Under the pieces are notes generated by a model. The model saw nothing but the letters and a program-made list of their open reading frames with translations, made no database searches and was not told the origin of the DNA. Below are positions 17,306-24,981 of a stretch of DNA of 64,000 nucleotides, piece by piece. The translations under genes were made by a program, and so were the position numbers. Each line of letters starts with the position of its first letter. The first letter of the stretch is position 1. Origin of the DNA: Rhizobium leguminosarum (lineage in GTDB: Bacteria > Pseudomonadota > Alphaproteobacteria > Rhizobiales > Rhizobiaceae); assembly GCF_017876795.1 (NCBI RefSeq), contig NZ_JAGIOR010000002.1:62001-126000 (forward strand). The letters run 5' to 3'.

Positions 17306-18826
17306 ATGACCACCCCGCTCCTGTCGCTGCGCGGCATTTCGAAAAGCTACGGCCAGATCCACGCCAATCAGGCAATCGATCTGGACGTGGCTCCGCAATC
17401 GATCCATGCGATCCTCGGAGAAAACGGGGCGGGAAAATCGACGCTGATGAAGCTGATCTACGGTGTCGAGCAGCCGGACGACGGAGATGTCGTCTGGGAA
17501 GGCACACCCTTGCGCCTCGCCTCCCCCGCAGAGGCGCGGCGCAAGGGCATCGGCATGGTCTTCCAGCACTTTTCGCTGTTCGAGACCTTGACGGTCATCG
17601 AGAATATTCAGCTGGTGGTGCCGGGTCGCAAAGGTGATCTCAAGGAACATATTCGGACGCTTGGACGGGAGTTCGGCCTCGAAGTCGATCCGCTTGCCCA
17701 CGTGCATGCGCTGTCCGTCGGCGAGCGGCAACGGGTGGAGATCCTCCGAAGCCTGATGACCAATCCGAAGCTGCTGATCCTTGACGAGCCCACCTCCGTC
17801 CTGCCGCCGCAATTGGTGGAGAAGCTCTTCGACACCCTCCGCCGGCTGCGCGACGGCGGCGTTTCCATCCTGCTGATTTCCCACAAGCTCGAAGAAATTC
17901 GGGCGATATGTGACCGCGCGACGATCCTGCGCGGCGGACGCGTGACCGGGGATGTTGATCCGCGCGAGCATGATGCCCATGACCTTGCCCGGATGATGAT
18001 CGGCCGCGATATGCCCGCACCCATCTCGGCGCTGCCCCTGTCTGGCGGGGAAAAGCTGCTGGAGATCATCGGTTTGGACCACCAGCCCGACAATCCCTTT
18101 GCGGTGCCGCTCTCCGGCCTCAGCCTCGAGGTGCGTGCCGGCGAAATCCTCGGGATCGCCGGCATTTCGGGCAACGGCCAAAGTGAGCTTGCCGCGCTGA
18201 TTTCAGGCGAGACCATGCTGGGGCGCGAACAACGCGACCGGATCTACATGATGGGAATGGATGTCGGCAGGCTCGATGCCGCCGCGCGGCGGCAGCTCGG
18301 ATTTGCCTTCGTTCCGGAAGACCGGCTCGGACGCGGCGCCGTGCCAGAAATGTCGCTCGTCCTCAACAGCCTGCTGACGGCCCATCCGCTCAAGCTTTTA
18401 CGGCGTGGTCTCATTGAAAGGGCGCGGGCGATGACTTTCACCAAGGATTGTATCCGTCAGTATGATGTCCGCACACCCGGCCCGGATGCGGAAGCCGGCA
18501 CCCTGTCCGGCGGCAACCTGCAGAAGTTCATCGTCGGCCGCGAAATCATGCTGTCTCCGAAATTGCTTTTCGTGGCGCAGCCGACCTGGGGCGTTGATGT
18601 CGGCGCAGCATCTGCCATCCGCAGCCGCCTGGTCGCATTGCGCAATCAGGGCATGGCGATCCTCGTCATTTCCGAGGAACTGGAAGAACTGTTCGAGCTC
18701 TGCGATTCCATCCAGGTGCTGCATCACGGCCGGCTCAGCCCGCCGCTCGCAACGCGGGACACCAAGCCCGAGGAGATCGGCCGATACATGATCGGGGCAC
18801 ATACCTCGCCCGAGAAAGTTCAATAA
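17306..18826 (+). CDS. Sugar/nucleoside-type ABC transporter ATP-binding protein (duplicated domains), system 1
   Basis: A 506-residue protein with two nucleotide-binding domains, as in RbsA/YufO. Domain 1 (about 5-240) has Walker [10 protein letters not shown], signature LSVGERQRVEI and Walker [12 protein letters not shown]. Domain 2 (about 255-500) has the usual degenerate Walker [11 protein letters not shown], signature LSGGNLQKF and FVAQPTWGVDVGA. It energises import through the two following permeases. It starts 3 bases after the binding protein stop with no obvious ribosome site, and its stop overlaps the permease start (TAATG). Both features favour coupled translation. Confidence 0.9.
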   Translation: MTTPLLSLRGISKSYGQIHANQAIDLDVAPQSIHAILGENGAGKSTLMKLIYGVEQPDDGDVVWEGTPLRLASPAEARRKGIGMVFQHFSLFETLTVIENIQLVVPGRKGDLKEHIRTLGREFGLEVDPLAHVHALSVGERQRVEILRSLMTNPKLLILDEPTSVLPPQLVEKLFDTLRRLRDGGVSILLISHKLEEIRAICDRATILRGGRVTGDVDPREHDAHDLARMMIGRDMPAPISALPLSGGEKLLEIIGLDHQPDNPFAVPLSGLSLEVRAGEILGIAGISGNGQSELAALISGETMLGREQRDRIYMMGMDVGRLDAAARRQLGFAFVPEDRLGRGAVPEMSLVLNSLLTAHPLKLLRRGLIERARAMTFTKDCIRQYDVRTPGPDAEAGTLSGGNLQKFIVGREIMLSPKLLFVAQPTWGVDVGAASAIRSRLVALRNQGMAILVISEELEELFELCDSIQVLHHGRLSPPLATRDTKPEEIGRYMIGAHTSPEKVQ

Positions 18827-19926
18827 TGAGCGTCTGGTTCCCTGCTTCCGTTCCCACCCTTGTCCGCCGGGAGCGCGCCTCGCTGGCCGCCGCCTTGAGT
18901 GCACCCGTTATCGCGCTCGGGGGTGCGATCGCACTTAATCTCGGCCTTTACATCTTGATGGGCCGCGACCCCGTCGCGGTCGTCTATGCGATGCTTTTCG
19001 AGCCCTTCCTCTCCTGGGCTTCATTTTCGGAAGTTCTCTTAAAGGCTGGGCCTCTCCTCCTCATCGCCCAGGGGCTGGCAATCGGCTTTCGCGCCAAGGT
19101 TTTTAATATCGGCGCCGAGGGTCAGTTTATCCTTGGCGCAATCTTCGCCTCCGCCATTCCGGTCTGGTTTCCCCAGGCGACGGGCCAGTGGATCTGGCCG
19201 GCAATGCTGCTGCTCGGCGCCATCGGCGGCGCGATTTGGGCTTCTCTCACCGCCTTCTGGCGCGTGCGCCTCAATGCCAATGAGATCCTCGTTTCGCTGA
19301 TGCTGAGCCTGGTTGCCGCGCAATTGTTGAACTATCTGCTGCTCGGCCCCTGGAAGGATCCGAACGGCTTTAATTTCCCGCAGTCGGTGATGTTCCAGTA
19401 TGATGCGATGGTGCCGACCCTGATTGCCGGTACTCGCGTCAACGTCTCCTTCCTCATCGCCCTCGTTTTGTCGGTTGCGGCCTGGGTCTTCATGCAGAAG
19501 AGCTTCATCGGCTACAAACTGCAGGTCGGCGGCCTGGCGCCGCGGGCTGCCGGTTACGCCGGCTTCAAAGAGGGGTGGGCGATCTGGCTTTCGCTGCTGA
19601 TCGGCGGTTTTGCTGCCGGTCTTGCTGGCGCCGCCGAAGTTGCCGGTCCGCTCGGCCAGCTGCAGCGTTCGGTCGCGAGCGGCTATGGTTATGCGGCCAT
19701 CATCGTCGCCTATCTCGGCGGCCTGCATCCAATCGGTATCGTGGTTTCGGCGCTGGTCATGGCGGTTATCTATATCGGCGGCGACAATGCCATGGTCTCC
19801 GCCAGCCTGCCGATCGCCGCCGTCCGTGTTTTCCAGGGTAGTCTGCTTCTCGCCTACCTGATCGCCGTCGCCTTCGTGCGCTACCGTCTTGAATGGCGCC
19901 GCACCGCCCAGCGGAGCCTGCCATGA
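18826..19926 (+). CDS. BMP-type ABC transporter permease 1, system 1
   Basis: A 366-residue inner-membrane protein with about nine hydrophobic segments. It carries the BPD_transp_2 signature GLAIGFRAKVFNIGAEGQ near residue 85 and the second conserved loop GYGYAAIIVAYLGGLHP near 286. It forms the channel with the next gene product. The start overlaps the ATPase stop and the end overlaps the next permease start by 4 bases. Confidence 0.9.
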   Translation: MSVWFPASVPTLVRRERASLAAALSAPVIALGGAIALNLGLYILMGRDPVAVVYAMLFEPFLSWASFSEVLLKAGPLLLIAQGLAIGFRAKVFNIGAEGQFILGAIFASAIPVWFPQATGQWIWPAMLLLGAIGGAIWASLTAFWRVRLNANEILVSLMLSLVAAQLLNYLLLGPWKDPNGFNFPQSVMFQYDAMVPTLIAGTRVNVSFLIALVLSVAAWVFMQKSFIGYKLQVGGLAPRAAGYAGFKEGWAIWLSLLIGGFAAGLAGAAEVAGPLGQLQRSVASGYGYAAIIVAYLGGLHPIGIVVSALVMAVIYIGGDNAMVSASLPIAAVRVFQGSLLLAYLIAVAFVRYRLEWRRTAQRSLP

Positions 19927-20834
19927 ACGCCATCGAGTTCATTCTTGCCGGCATGCTTGCGGCTGCGACACCGTTTCTCCTGGCGGCACTCGGCGAATTG
20001 GTGGCCGAGCGCGCCGGTGTCCTCAACCTCGGGGTCGAGGGATTGATGGCGCTTGGCGCCGTGCTCGCCTTCATCGTCGTTTATCATGGCGGCGGACATT
20101 TTCTCGGCTTCATCGTCGCAGGGCTCGGCAGCGCCGCCCTTTCCCTGCTCTTTGCCTTCGTCACGCTCGGGTTTCGGGCAAACCAGGTGGCCGCCGGCCT
20201 TGCCATCGGCATTCTTGGCCAAGGCCTCTCGGCCCTCTTCGGCAAGACCTATGAAAGCCTGACGGTCAAGGGTCTTCCAAAGCTTGCTCTTCCAACGTTG
20301 TCGGAACTGCCGGTCATCGGCGGCCTTTTCGTCCAGGACATCGTCGTGTGGATTTCGCTCGCCGCGACCCTCGCTCTTTCGGCCATACTTGCCTACACCA
20401 AGCTTGGTCTCATCGTCCGCGCCGTCGGCGAGAACCCGAAGGCTGCCCACGCCATCGGCTATTCGGTGATATCGGTCCGTATCCTCGCCATCGCCTTCGG
20501 CGGCGCGATGGCAGGCTTCGCCGGCGCCTATGCGGCGGTCGTCTACACACCACTCTGGGCTGACGGGATGATCGCCGGACGCGGCTGGATCGCCATCGCC
20601 CTCGTCGTCTTCGGGACCTGGCTCACCGGTCGCATCTTCCTCGGTGCCTGCCTCTTCGGCGCAGTCTCGCTGATGGGTCTTGCGGCCCAGGCAACCGGAC
20701 TGGACGTTCCCTCGCAGCTACTGTCGAGCCTGCCCTATCTCGTCACGATCATCGTGCTCGGCATCATCTCCGCCGATCGGCGCCTGCTGAAATTGAACGG
20801 CGTCGCTTCACTGGGCGAACCATTCGAGCGATAG
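19923..20834 (+). CDS. BMP-type ABC transporter permease 2, system 1
   Basis: A 303-residue inner-membrane permease partner with about eight to nine hydrophobic segments. It has the family hallmark LVAERAGVLNLGVEGLMALG near the N-terminus and the late loop ADGMIAGRGWIAIALVVFG. Start ATG 19923 overlaps the preceding stop (ATGA). It is the last gene of the operon beginning at 12647; a degenerate repeat-like sequence follows. Confidence 0.9.
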   Translation: MNAIEFILAGMLAAATPFLLAALGELVAERAGVLNLGVEGLMALGAVLAFIVVYHGGGHFLGFIVAGLGSAALSLLFAFVTLGFRANQVAAGLAIGILGQGLSALFGKTYESLTVKGLPKLALPTLSELPVIGGLFVQDIVVWISLAATLALSAILAYTKLGLIVRAVGENPKAAHAIGYSVISVRILAIAFGGAMAGFAGAYAAVVYTPLWADGMIAGRGWIAIALVVFGTWLTGRIFLGACLFGAVSLMGLAAQATGLDVPSQLLSSLPYLVTIIVLGIISADRRLLKLNGVASLGEPFER

Positions 20835-20863
20835 AGCATCGTGCGGAAAGGTGTCAGCGGTTA
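20833..20863. repeat. Fragment resembling a dispersed rhizobial intergenic repeat
   Basis: The string starting AGAGCATCGTGCGGAAAGG and continuing to AGCGGTT resembles half of a palindromic element frequent between rhizobial genes (AGAGCATGATG...AAAAGTG...AGCGGTT), as I remember it. Only one arm is present. It sits just after the transporter operon and could mark its 3' end. Confidence 0.35.
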
Positions 20864-21394
20864 GCCTCGATCGCGTTTCTTGCGACCGCGCACTTCAAAT
20901 CGGACGAGCAGCGACTTGAGTTCGATCTCGCGAACGCGTCGTGCCGCTTCATCCGGGCTGACCCATTCGAGAATACGCTGACCCCGCTCCCTGAAATCGC
21001 CGCTGATTTCCGTGACTTCAATCTGAAACATGTCGACGATACAGGGGGCCACATCGCCATTGTCGAATTCTTTGAGATAGGTATAGCGTCCGATCGGCTT
21101 CTTCTTCACCAGCCCGCGCACGCCTGCCTCCTCCCATGCTTCGATTGCTGCTGCTTCGAAAGGCTTTTTCCCTTTCATCGGCCACCCTTTCGGGATGACC
21201 CAGCGTGCGCTCTCGCGCGATGTGATCACCAGGATTTCGACCTCGGATCCGGCATTGCCATGGCGGAAGCAAATAGCGCCATATTGTTGGCGGAATGCGC
21301 CGGCGAACAACGTTTCAGGAACAGCAGCGAGCTGCCGCAGTAGTGGTTGGGTTTTGTCCAGTCGAGGCTTCCTACCTTTTTTGCTAGGCGTCAT
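20861..21394 (-). CDS. Nudix hydrolase (diphosphoinositol-polyphosphate-phosphohydrolase-like)
   Basis: A 177-residue Nudix protein with the segment RWVIPKGWPMKGKKPFEAAAIEAWEEAGVRG (read in parts: GWPMKGKKP, then EAWEEAGV). The EExGU metal-binding core is intact. The Arg and first Glu of the textbook Nudix box are replaced by Ile and Lys. I recall similar changes in rhizobial relatives, but have not checked. It probably cleaves a nucleoside- or inositol-diphosphate-linked substrate. The basic N- and C-termini (KKGRKPR, GRKKRDRG) may bind polyanions. Divergent from the phosphate transporter locus, sharing its control region. Confidence 0.82.
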   Translation of the reverse strand: MTPSKKGRKPRLDKTQPLLRQLAAVPETLFAGAFRQQYGAICFRHGNAGSEVEILVITSRESARWVIPKGWPMKGKKPFEAAAIEAWEEAGVRGLVKKKPIGRYTYLKEFDNGDVAPCIVDMFQIEVTEISGDFRERGQRILEWVSPDEAARRVREIELKSLLVRFEVRGRKKRDRG

Positions 21395-21444
21395 AGCGAT
21401 GGAGTAGCCGATTTGCTTGTTGCTTCAATTGCCTGAGCGTGTTT

Positions 21445-21462
21445 ATGACACATTTATGACAG
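21445..21462 (-). promoter_or_regulatory. PHO box in reversed orientation
   Basis: The complement reads CTGTCATAAATGTGTCAT: two 7-base PhoB half-sites (CTGTCAT and GTGTCAT) separated by AAAT, one mismatch from the classical consensus. It is 28 bases before the DUF47 start and points towards the Nudix gene. In Sinorhizobium meliloti the equivalent orfA-pit operon is repressed by PhoB, which would fit a site placed over the promoter. Confidence 0.7.
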
Positions 21463-21489
21463 TCGGCCGCACGAGGAAGATTCGCAGGC

Positions 21490-22134
21490 ATGATGAGCAT
21501 TTTTCGCAAGCTGATGCCACGGGAAGACAGATTCTTTGAAATGTTTTCCAAGCATTCGAAGACCGTTGTTGCCGCGGCGCACGCCCTCGATCAACTGCTG
21601 AAGGGCGATGACGTTCAGAAAAACTGTGAACGTATCGTCACATTGGAAAACGAGGCCGACGACGTCACGCGTGAGGTTCTTCTTGCCGTTCGGCGAAGCT
21701 TCATCACGCCCTTCGACCGGGGGGACATTAAAGACCTTATTCAGTCGATGGATGATGCGATCGACATGATGCACAAAACAGTCAAGACGATCCGCTTGTT
21801 CGAACAATCCAGCTTCGATCCGCTCATGCAGCAGATGGGCAGTGAAATCGTCAAGGCGGCAAACCTTGTCGCCGAAGCGATACCCCTCCTCGACAAATTG
21901 GGAGCCAATGCGCAGCGTCTCGCAGCCATCGCGGAGGAGGTCACCCGAGTGGAGGGACGTTCCGATGAGCTCCACGACCAGGGCTTGAAGGATCTGTTTG
22001 TGCGTTATGGCGCCAGCGGCAATGCGATGGCCTACATGATCGGAAGCGAAATCTACGGAGAGCTGGAGAAAGTCGTCGACCGCTTCGAGGATGTCGCCAA
22101 CGAGATCAGCGGCATTCTCATCGAGAACGTCTGA
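21490..22134 (+). CDS. DUF47 PhoU-like protein (Pit accessory, OrfA)
   Basis: A 214-residue all-helical cytoplasmic protein of the DUF47/PhoU-like family, beginning MMSIFRKLMPREDRFFEMF, with the conserved LENEADDVTREVL and SMDDAIDMM segments. It acts with the Pit phosphate transporter encoded next; in S. meliloti the pair is called orfA-pit. Two adjacent ATG codons (21490, 21493) are possible starts. The stop overlaps the pit start (TGATG), so the two are translationally coupled. A reversed PHO box lies upstream. Confidence 0.88.
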   Translation: MMSIFRKLMPREDRFFEMFSKHSKTVVAAAHALDQLLKGDDVQKNCERIVTLENEADDVTREVLLAVRRSFITPFDRGDIKDLIQSMDDAIDMMHKTVKTIRLFEQSSFDPLMQQMGSEIVKAANLVAEAIPLLDKLGANAQRLAAIAEEVTRVEGRSDELHDQGLKDLFVRYGASGNAMAYMIGSEIYGELEKVVDRFEDVANEISGILIENV

Positions 22135-23138
22135 TGGATGCCTCCCTCGCTTTGCCGCTGCTCGTCGGCCTGGTCGTTGTCGCCCTGTTCTTCGACTTTC
22201 TCAACGGTCTGCATGATGCGGCCAATTCGATCGCCACGATCGTCTCGACCCGCGTCCTGCGGCCACAATATGCGGTCGCCTGGGCGGCGTTCTTCAATTT
22301 CATCGCATTCCTGTTTTTCGGTCTGCATGTGGCCGAAACACTGGGAACCGGCATCATCGATCCTGCGATCGTTTCGCCTCAAGTGATCTTCGCCGCACTG
22401 ATGGGCGCTATCATTTGGAATATTCTCACCTGGATTTTCGGGATTCCGTCCAGTTCGTCGCATGCGCTTGTCGGTGGGCTGGTGGGGGCCGGCCTGGCAA
22501 AGGTGGGTTTCAGCTCGATCGTCTGGAACGGCCTCCTAAAGACCGTCGGTGCCATTTTCCTTTCGCCAGCCATCGGCTTCCTGCTCGCCCTCGTGCTGGT
22601 GCTCGCCGTCTCCTGGTTATTCGTCCGGCAAACGCCGTTTGCGGTGGATCGGACATTTCGCGTCATGCAGTTTGTGTCCGCTTCGCTCTACTCGCTTGGC
22701 CACGGCGGGAACGATGCGCAGAAGACGATGGGCATCATTGCGGTACTCTTGTTCAGCCAAGGATATCTTGGCCCGACATTCTACGTGCCTTTCTGGGTGG
22801 TCATTTCCTGCCAGTCGGCAATGGCTCTCGGTACGCTCTTTGGCGGATGGCGGATCGTTCATACCATGGGGTCGAAGATCACTCGGCTCAACCCCATGCA
22901 AGGTTTCTGCGCAGAGACGGGCGGAGCGTTGACACTCTTCGGAGCGACGTGGCTCGGTATTCCCGTTTCGACGACGCATACCATCACCGGAGCAATCGTT
23001 GGAGTGGGCGCGGCTCGTCGTGTTTCAGCCGTGCGCTGGGGATTGGCCGGCAACATCGTGATAGCCTGGATCGTAACGATGCCGGCGGCTGCGGCAATAT
23101 CCGCAGCGTTCTACGGCCTCGTATCTTTGCTGCAATGA
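22134..23138 (+). CDS. pit: Low-affinity inorganic phosphate transporter PiT
   Basis: A 334-residue inner-membrane protein with about ten hydrophobic segments. Both PiT signatures are present: FDFLNGLHDAANSIATIVSTR near the N-terminus and SLGHGGNDAQKTMGIIAVLL in the second half. It imports phosphate, probably as a metal-phosphate complex with proton symport. It is coupled to the DUF47 gene and should be expressed when phosphate is plentiful, if PhoB represses the operon as in S. meliloti. A 9-loop hairpin follows the stop. Confidence 0.93.
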   Translation: MDASLALPLLVGLVVVALFFDFLNGLHDAANSIATIVSTRVLRPQYAVAWAAFFNFIAFLFFGLHVAETLGTGIIDPAIVSPQVIFAALMGAIIWNILTWIFGIPSSSSHALVGGLVGAGLAKVGFSSIVWNGLLKTVGAIFLSPAIGFLLALVLVLAVSWLFVRQTPFAVDRTFRVMQFVSASLYSLGHGGNDAQKTMGIIAVLLFSQGYLGPTFYVPFWVVISCQSAMALGTLFGGWRIVHTMGSKITRLNPMQGFCAETGGALTLFGATWLGIPVSTTHTITGAIVGVGAARRVSAVRWGLAGNIVIAWIVTMPAAAAISAAFYGLVSLLQ

Positions 23139-23141
23139 AAT

Positions 23142-23166
23142 GAGGTGATGGCTAGGCAATCACCTC
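23142..23166 (+). terminator. Hairpin after pit
   Basis: GAGGTGAT (23142-23149) pairs perfectly with ATCACCTC (23159-23166) around a 9-base loop, three bases after the pit stop. There is no T-run, so termination efficiency is uncertain. Confidence 0.5.
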
Positions 23167-23417
23167 GCATTGACCTTCCTCTCTTGAGCTTTCCCAGTGG
23201 CAATACCGACGAATAGGGCGGGCAGAATCCATTCCCCCGTCCGCGTCATCGCGACTTCCATATTGCGTGCACTGCACAAATAGAGCGCTCCCATGGCTGC
23301 GGCCACGCAGTAATCGCACAAAACGGAAGCAGAAAATAACAAAGCTCAAGAAATAGGCATTTATCAATTCTTCGCATTTCTCCTTTTGCTTCATACCGTT
23401 ACCAACTCTTCTTGAAA

Positions 23418-23435
23418 TTGGCACGCTGCTTGCAG
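23418..23435 (+). promoter_or_regulatory. Sigma-54 (RpoN) promoter of the nitrate transporter operon
   Basis: TTGGCACGCTGCTTGCAG matches the -24/-12 consensus TGGCACG-N4-TTGCW, with GG at 23420-23421 and GC at 23432-23433 (GG-N10-GC). The expected transcript start is near 23445, about 163 bases before nrtA. An NtrC-type activator is expected; I found no clear NtrC site upstream. The 23167-23417 stretch holds no gene I would support. Confidence 0.85.
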
Positions 23436-23444
23436 GTTCTGAGA

Positions 23445-23573
23445 CGCACCGGTCAACGGCGACCGGTGCGGATAGGCGCGGCATAAGCGCCTACATTAGA
23501 CACCGACGTCGCAAGGTCTTTGCTCTCCGGGATGCTCCCATCCCCTGGACGCAATTTCCAGCGGCGTTTTTTT
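23445..23573 (+). promoter_or_regulatory. Structured leader RNA before nrtA, candidate ANTAR (NasT/NasR) target
   Basis: Hairpin 1 (23445-23470) has a perfect 10-bp stem, CGCACCGGTC with GACCGGTGCG, and the hexaloop AACGGC. A at loop position 1 and G at position 4 are the ANTAR-RNA signature. Hairpin 2 (23473-23493) has a 7-bp stem TAGGCGC/GCGCCTA with a 7-base loop that does not fit the signature. A weak GC stem (ACGC 23549-23552 with GCGT 23564-23567) runs into seven T (23567-23573), just before the nrtA ribosome site. The arrangement suggests transcription antitermination in response to nitrate/nitrite. Confidence 0.6.
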
Positions 23574-23607
23574 GTGTCCAAATTCAGCCAGCAGAGGGAA
23601 CCTGCGC

Positions 23608-24921
23608 ATGACAAAGAATTCGACCACTGGGATTTCGACAACCGGCATAACCCGCCGCAGCATGCTCAAGACGACTGCAGCGGCTGCCCTCATCGGCGCC
23701 GTCAGGACTGCCTTTCCGTCCGGCGCCTTCGCAGCCGGGGCGGGCCCCGAAGTGAAAGGCGTCAAGCTCGGCTTTATCGCTCTCACGGATTCCGCGCCGC
23801 TGATCATCGCTAGAGAAAAGGGCTTTTTCGACAAGCATGGCCTTCCGGAAACGGATGTGGCCAAACAGGCATCCTGGGGCGCGACCCGCGACAATCTCGT
23901 GTTGGGCGGCGCAGCAAACGGTATCGACGGTGCCCATATCCTCTCGCCGCTGCCCTATCTGATGCATACCGGCAAGGTGACGCAGAACAATAAGCCGGTG
24001 CCGATGGCGATCCTTGCTCGGCTCAACCTCGACAGCCAGGGCATTTCCGTCGCCAAGGAATATGCCGAAACCGGCGTGCAGCTCGATGCCTCCAAGCTGA
24101 AGGCCGCGTTCGAGAAAAAGAAGGCGGAAGGCAAGGAGATCAAGGCCGCCATGACCTTCCCGGGTGGCACCCACGATCTCTGGATCCGCTATTGGCTCGC
24201 CGCCGGCGGCATCGATCCAAACAAGGACGTTTCGACCATCGTCGTGCCGCCGCCGCAGATGGTTGCCAATATGAAGGTCGGCAACATGGACGTCTTCTGT
24301 GTCGGCGAGCCGTGGAATGAGCAACTCGTCAACCAAGGCATCGGCTTTACCGCGGCGACCACCGGTGAGCTCTGGAAGGGTCATCCCGAAAAGGCGCTGG
24401 GGCTCCGCGCTGACTGGATCGAAAAGAATCCCAATGCGGCCAAGGCGCTGCTGATGGCTGTCATGGAGGCCCAGCAGTGGTGCGAGAGCATGGATAACAA
24501 GGCGGAGATGGCGGATATCCTCGGCAAGCGCCAATGGTTCAACGTTCCGACCAAGGACGTGCTCGGCCGCCTCAAGGGCGACATCAATTATGGCAACGGC
24601 CGCGAGGTCAAGGCCACCGACCTCTACATGAAGTTCTGGAAAGACGGCGCCTCCTATCCGTTCAAGAGCCATGATACCTGGTTCATGACGGAAAACACCC
24701 GCTGGGGAAATCTGCCGGCGAGTACCGACATCAAGGCGCTGGTCAACCAGGTGAACCGCGAAGATATCTGGCGCGAGGCCGCCAAGGATCTCGGTGTCGC
24801 CGCGGCCGATATTCCAGCCTCGTCTTCCCGGGGCAAGGAGACCTTCTTCGACGGCAAGGTCTTCGACCCTGAAAATCCTTCCGCCTATCTCGACAGCCTT
24901 TCGATCAAGGTTGTCTCCTGA
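23608..24921 (+). CDS. nrtA: Nitrate ABC transporter substrate-binding protein (NrtA/CmpA family)
   Basis: A 437-residue periplasmic binding protein with a Tat signal (ITRRSMLKTTAAAALIGAV). The mature part begins near AAGAGPEVKGVKLGFIALTD. NrtA/CmpA features include ITDSAPL-like first strand, AREKGFFDKHGL, SWGATRDNLVLGGAANGIDG, TFPGGTHDLWIRYWLAAGG and VGEPWNEQLV. It captures nitrate for the permease and ATPase encoded next. Start ATG 23608 has AGAGGGA eight bases upstream; an in-frame TTG at 23572 overlaps the T-run and is unlikely. The gene lies behind a sigma-54 promoter and a structured leader. Nitrate is favoured over bicarbonate or a sulfonate by resemblance and regulation, but binding is unproven. 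Confidence 0.87.
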   Translation: MTKNSTTGISTTGITRRSMLKTTAAAALIGAVRTAFPSGAFAAGAGPEVKGVKLGFIALTDSAPLIIAREKGFFDKHGLPETDVAKQASWGATRDNLVLGGAANGIDGAHILSPLPYLMHTGKVTQNNKPVPMAILARLNLDSQGISVAKEYAETGVQLDASKLKAAFEKKKAEGKEIKAAMTFPGGTHDLWIRYWLAAGGIDPNKDVSTIVVPPPQMVANMKVGNMDVFCVGEPWNEQLVNQGIGFTAATTGELWKGHPEKALGLRADWIEKNPNAAKALLMAVMEAQQWCESMDNKAEMADILGKRQWFNVPTKDVLGRLKGDINYGNGREVKATDLYMKFWKDGASYPFKSHDTWFMTENTRWGNLPASTDIKALVNQVNREDIWREAAKDLGVAAADIPASSSRGKETFFDGKVFDPENPSAYLDSLSIKVVS

Positions 24922-24981
24922 CCCCCCGCCTCCGGCGCGCCACGGGCGCGCCGGCCTTTCATTCATGTGAGGAGCGCGTCG

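Noticed and set aside
16079..18181. 700-codon minus-strand open frame
   Set aside because: It is opposite the transporter genes and has the Arg/Gly/His-rich composition of a shadow frame in GC-rich DNA. The plus strand encodes intact ABC proteins there.
23255..23280. NtrC binding sites upstream of the nrt sigma-54 promoter
   Set aside because: Two TGCAC strings occur, but they do not form the spaced GCAC/GTGC dyad expected for NtrC.
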